A stretch of DNA of 64,000 nt from Entoloma clypeatum (Eukaryota > Basidiomycota > Agaricomycetes > Agaricales > Entolomataceae): contig OY751486.1 of the NCBI GenBank assembly GCA_963565915.1, positions 620,001-684,000 of the forward strand, written 5' to 3'. Shown one piece after another: positions 63,358 to 64,000 of the stretch (its first letter is position 1; each line of letters starts with the position of its first letter). The notes under the pieces are model-generated. The model worked only from the letters and a program-made list of their open reading frames with translations. It was not told where the DNA came from and did not search any database. Made by a program: the position numbers and the translations under genes.

Positions 63358-64000
63358 ATGGTAAAGCAACACTACTGGATGCAAGAATTTGTCCATCGTG
63401 CCGATTCCTTGTTGGCGGCACTACTCTCCCGAGAAGCTTTGCCGGCTGGTGGATACTGCCAGACATGCACTGGTGAGAAAAGAGCTGTGTGGAGGTGCAT
63501 AGATTGTACCATAACACCTTTACTCTGTCGTGGGTGCATGTGTCATGCTCATCGACATGACCCATTGCACCGCATCGAGTGTTGGACTGGTAGTTTCTTT
63601 CGCCGTGCCGCTTTGTGGGAGGTCGGTACATACATTCTTGTTCCGCATCATCTGGACACAGACCTCTGCCCATCATTGGAATGGCAAGTCACATTCTTGG
63701 AAGAACTTCAGATCCAGCAAGATGAGAAGGAACAGCATCGACTCACGGTGACAACCTTCGCCGGTGAGAATGCATTCGCCGGTGGGAATGCATTCGCCGG
63801 TGGGAATGCATTCGCCGGTGACACTACATTCGCCGGTGACACTAACTTCGCCGATGACGATGCATATGCATTCGCCGGTGGGAATGCATTCGCCGGTGAC
63901 ACTACCTTCGCCCGTCCTACTGCCGATGGGGTGGACGATGATGATACTGACTACCCGAGTACCGAACTCGGCGAGGATGACGATGAGGACGGCAACTTGA
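63358..64000 (+). CDS. KDZ transposase, copy 2, N-terminal part (partial)
   Basis: It starts at the ATG at 63358 (MVKQHYWMQEFVHRADSLLA) with the CxC2-type cluster CQTC...CIDC...CRGC and the FAGGNA repeat, and runs off the window within the acidic DDDEDGNL stretch. It matches the first 214 residues of copy 1. Whether it has the NGNF and TGA changes of copy 1 cannot be seen here. Confidence 0.85.
   Translation, partial: MVKQHYWMQEFVHRADSLLAALLSREALPAGGYCQTCTGEKRAVWRCIDCTITPLLCRGCMCHAHRHDPLHRIECWTGSFFRRAALWEVGTYILVPHHLDTDLCPSLEWQVTFLEELQIQQDEKEQHRLTVTTFAGENAFAGGNAFAGGNAFAGDTTFAGDTNFADDDAYAFAGGNAFAGDTTFARPTADGVDDDDTDYPSTELGEDDDEDGNL

Larger units (their letters stand above)
56908..64000 (+). mobile_element. 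KDZ DNA transposon copy 2 (runs off the window)
   Basis: It starts at the terminal repeat (56908), with the eight bases 56900-56907 as the possible target copy. It then holds a minisatellite, a fragment of the KDZ gene, gene E (-), gene D (+), gene B (-) and the first exon of the transposase (+). The order is the reverse of copy 1, and from 60635 onward it is the inverted, near-identical counterpart of 6162-9548. The other end (gene A side) lies beyond 64000. Confidence 0.85.
60635..64000 (-). repeat. Right arm of the inverted duplication
   Basis: It is the inverted counterpart of 6162-9548, with the same genes B, D (3' part) and the transposase 5' end. Compared with the left arm it lacks 21 bp near 60750, a segment that contains two CCGGCGAA motifs and encodes AGGHSPD in the left copy. 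Confidence 0.9.

Noticed and set aside
6162..64000. The 51-kb inverted repeat as an assembly artefact or single giant composite transposon
   Set aside because: The arms have different flanks (BEM2 junction at 9548; complete gene D at 60635) and a 21-bp indel, so two separate copies of one element family explain it better.

Overview
The window is nuclear DNA of a filamentous basidiomycete, most likely an Agaricomycete (species not determined). The evidence is spliced genes with many 44-60 bp GT-AG introns, a Bem2-type RasGEF/PH/RhoGAP protein, and KDZ DNA transposons with the CxC2 cysteine cluster. No rRNA, tRNA or prokaryotic feature was seen. Well over three quarters of the sequence is mobile DNA.

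Layout. 1-296: tail of a non-LTR retrotransposon ORF. 297-9548: a large KDZ element (copy 1) with a terminal repeat, a 21-bp minisatellite, gene A (-), a six-exon KDZ transposase (-), gene B (+) and the 3' part of gene D (-). 9545-31215: one host gene, a BEM2-like RhoGAP (-), broken into three pieces by Copia-1 (11537-17291, TSD TTGCC) and Gypsy-1 (20797-30694, TSD GGGGT). Copia-2 (31267-37049, TSD CAAAT) sits about 50 bp upstream of its probable start codon. 37050-39204: probable promoter DNA, a small hypothetical gene and a GGTTCG-rich repeat tract. 39205-53562: an old Gypsy-2 with a MITE in its LTR; Copia-3 (39423-50993, TSD GATCA) is inserted in its RT, and the intact Copia-4 (44163-49949, TSD TAGGT) is inserted in Copia-3. 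53563-56893: hairpins, a minisatellite, a solo LTR (TSD AGCTG) and hypothetical gene F. 56908-64000: KDZ copy 2 in the opposite orientation, with the terminal repeat, gene E (-), gene D (+), gene B (-) and the start of the KDZ transposase (+), cut by the window end.

The two KDZ copies overlap over about 3.4 kb of nearly identical, inverted sequence (6162-9548 against 60635-64000). Together they outline an element of about 13 kb: terminal repeat, minisatellite, gene A, KDZ transposase, gene B, gene D (with a Zn2Cys6-like cluster), gene E, minisatellite, terminal repeat. A short motif, CCGGCGAA or GCCGGCGAC, is scattered through all its genes, introns and ends, in several reading frames and on both strands. 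This is the most unusual signal in the window.

All four Copia copies have LTR pairs that look at least 99% identical apart from one 23-bp deletion, and the Gypsy-1 LTRs differ at about two positions, so the insertions are recent. Several genes carry premature stops (TGA or TAG) that fit C-to-T change. Exon boundaries and identities were worked out by eye; no alignments or searches were run.
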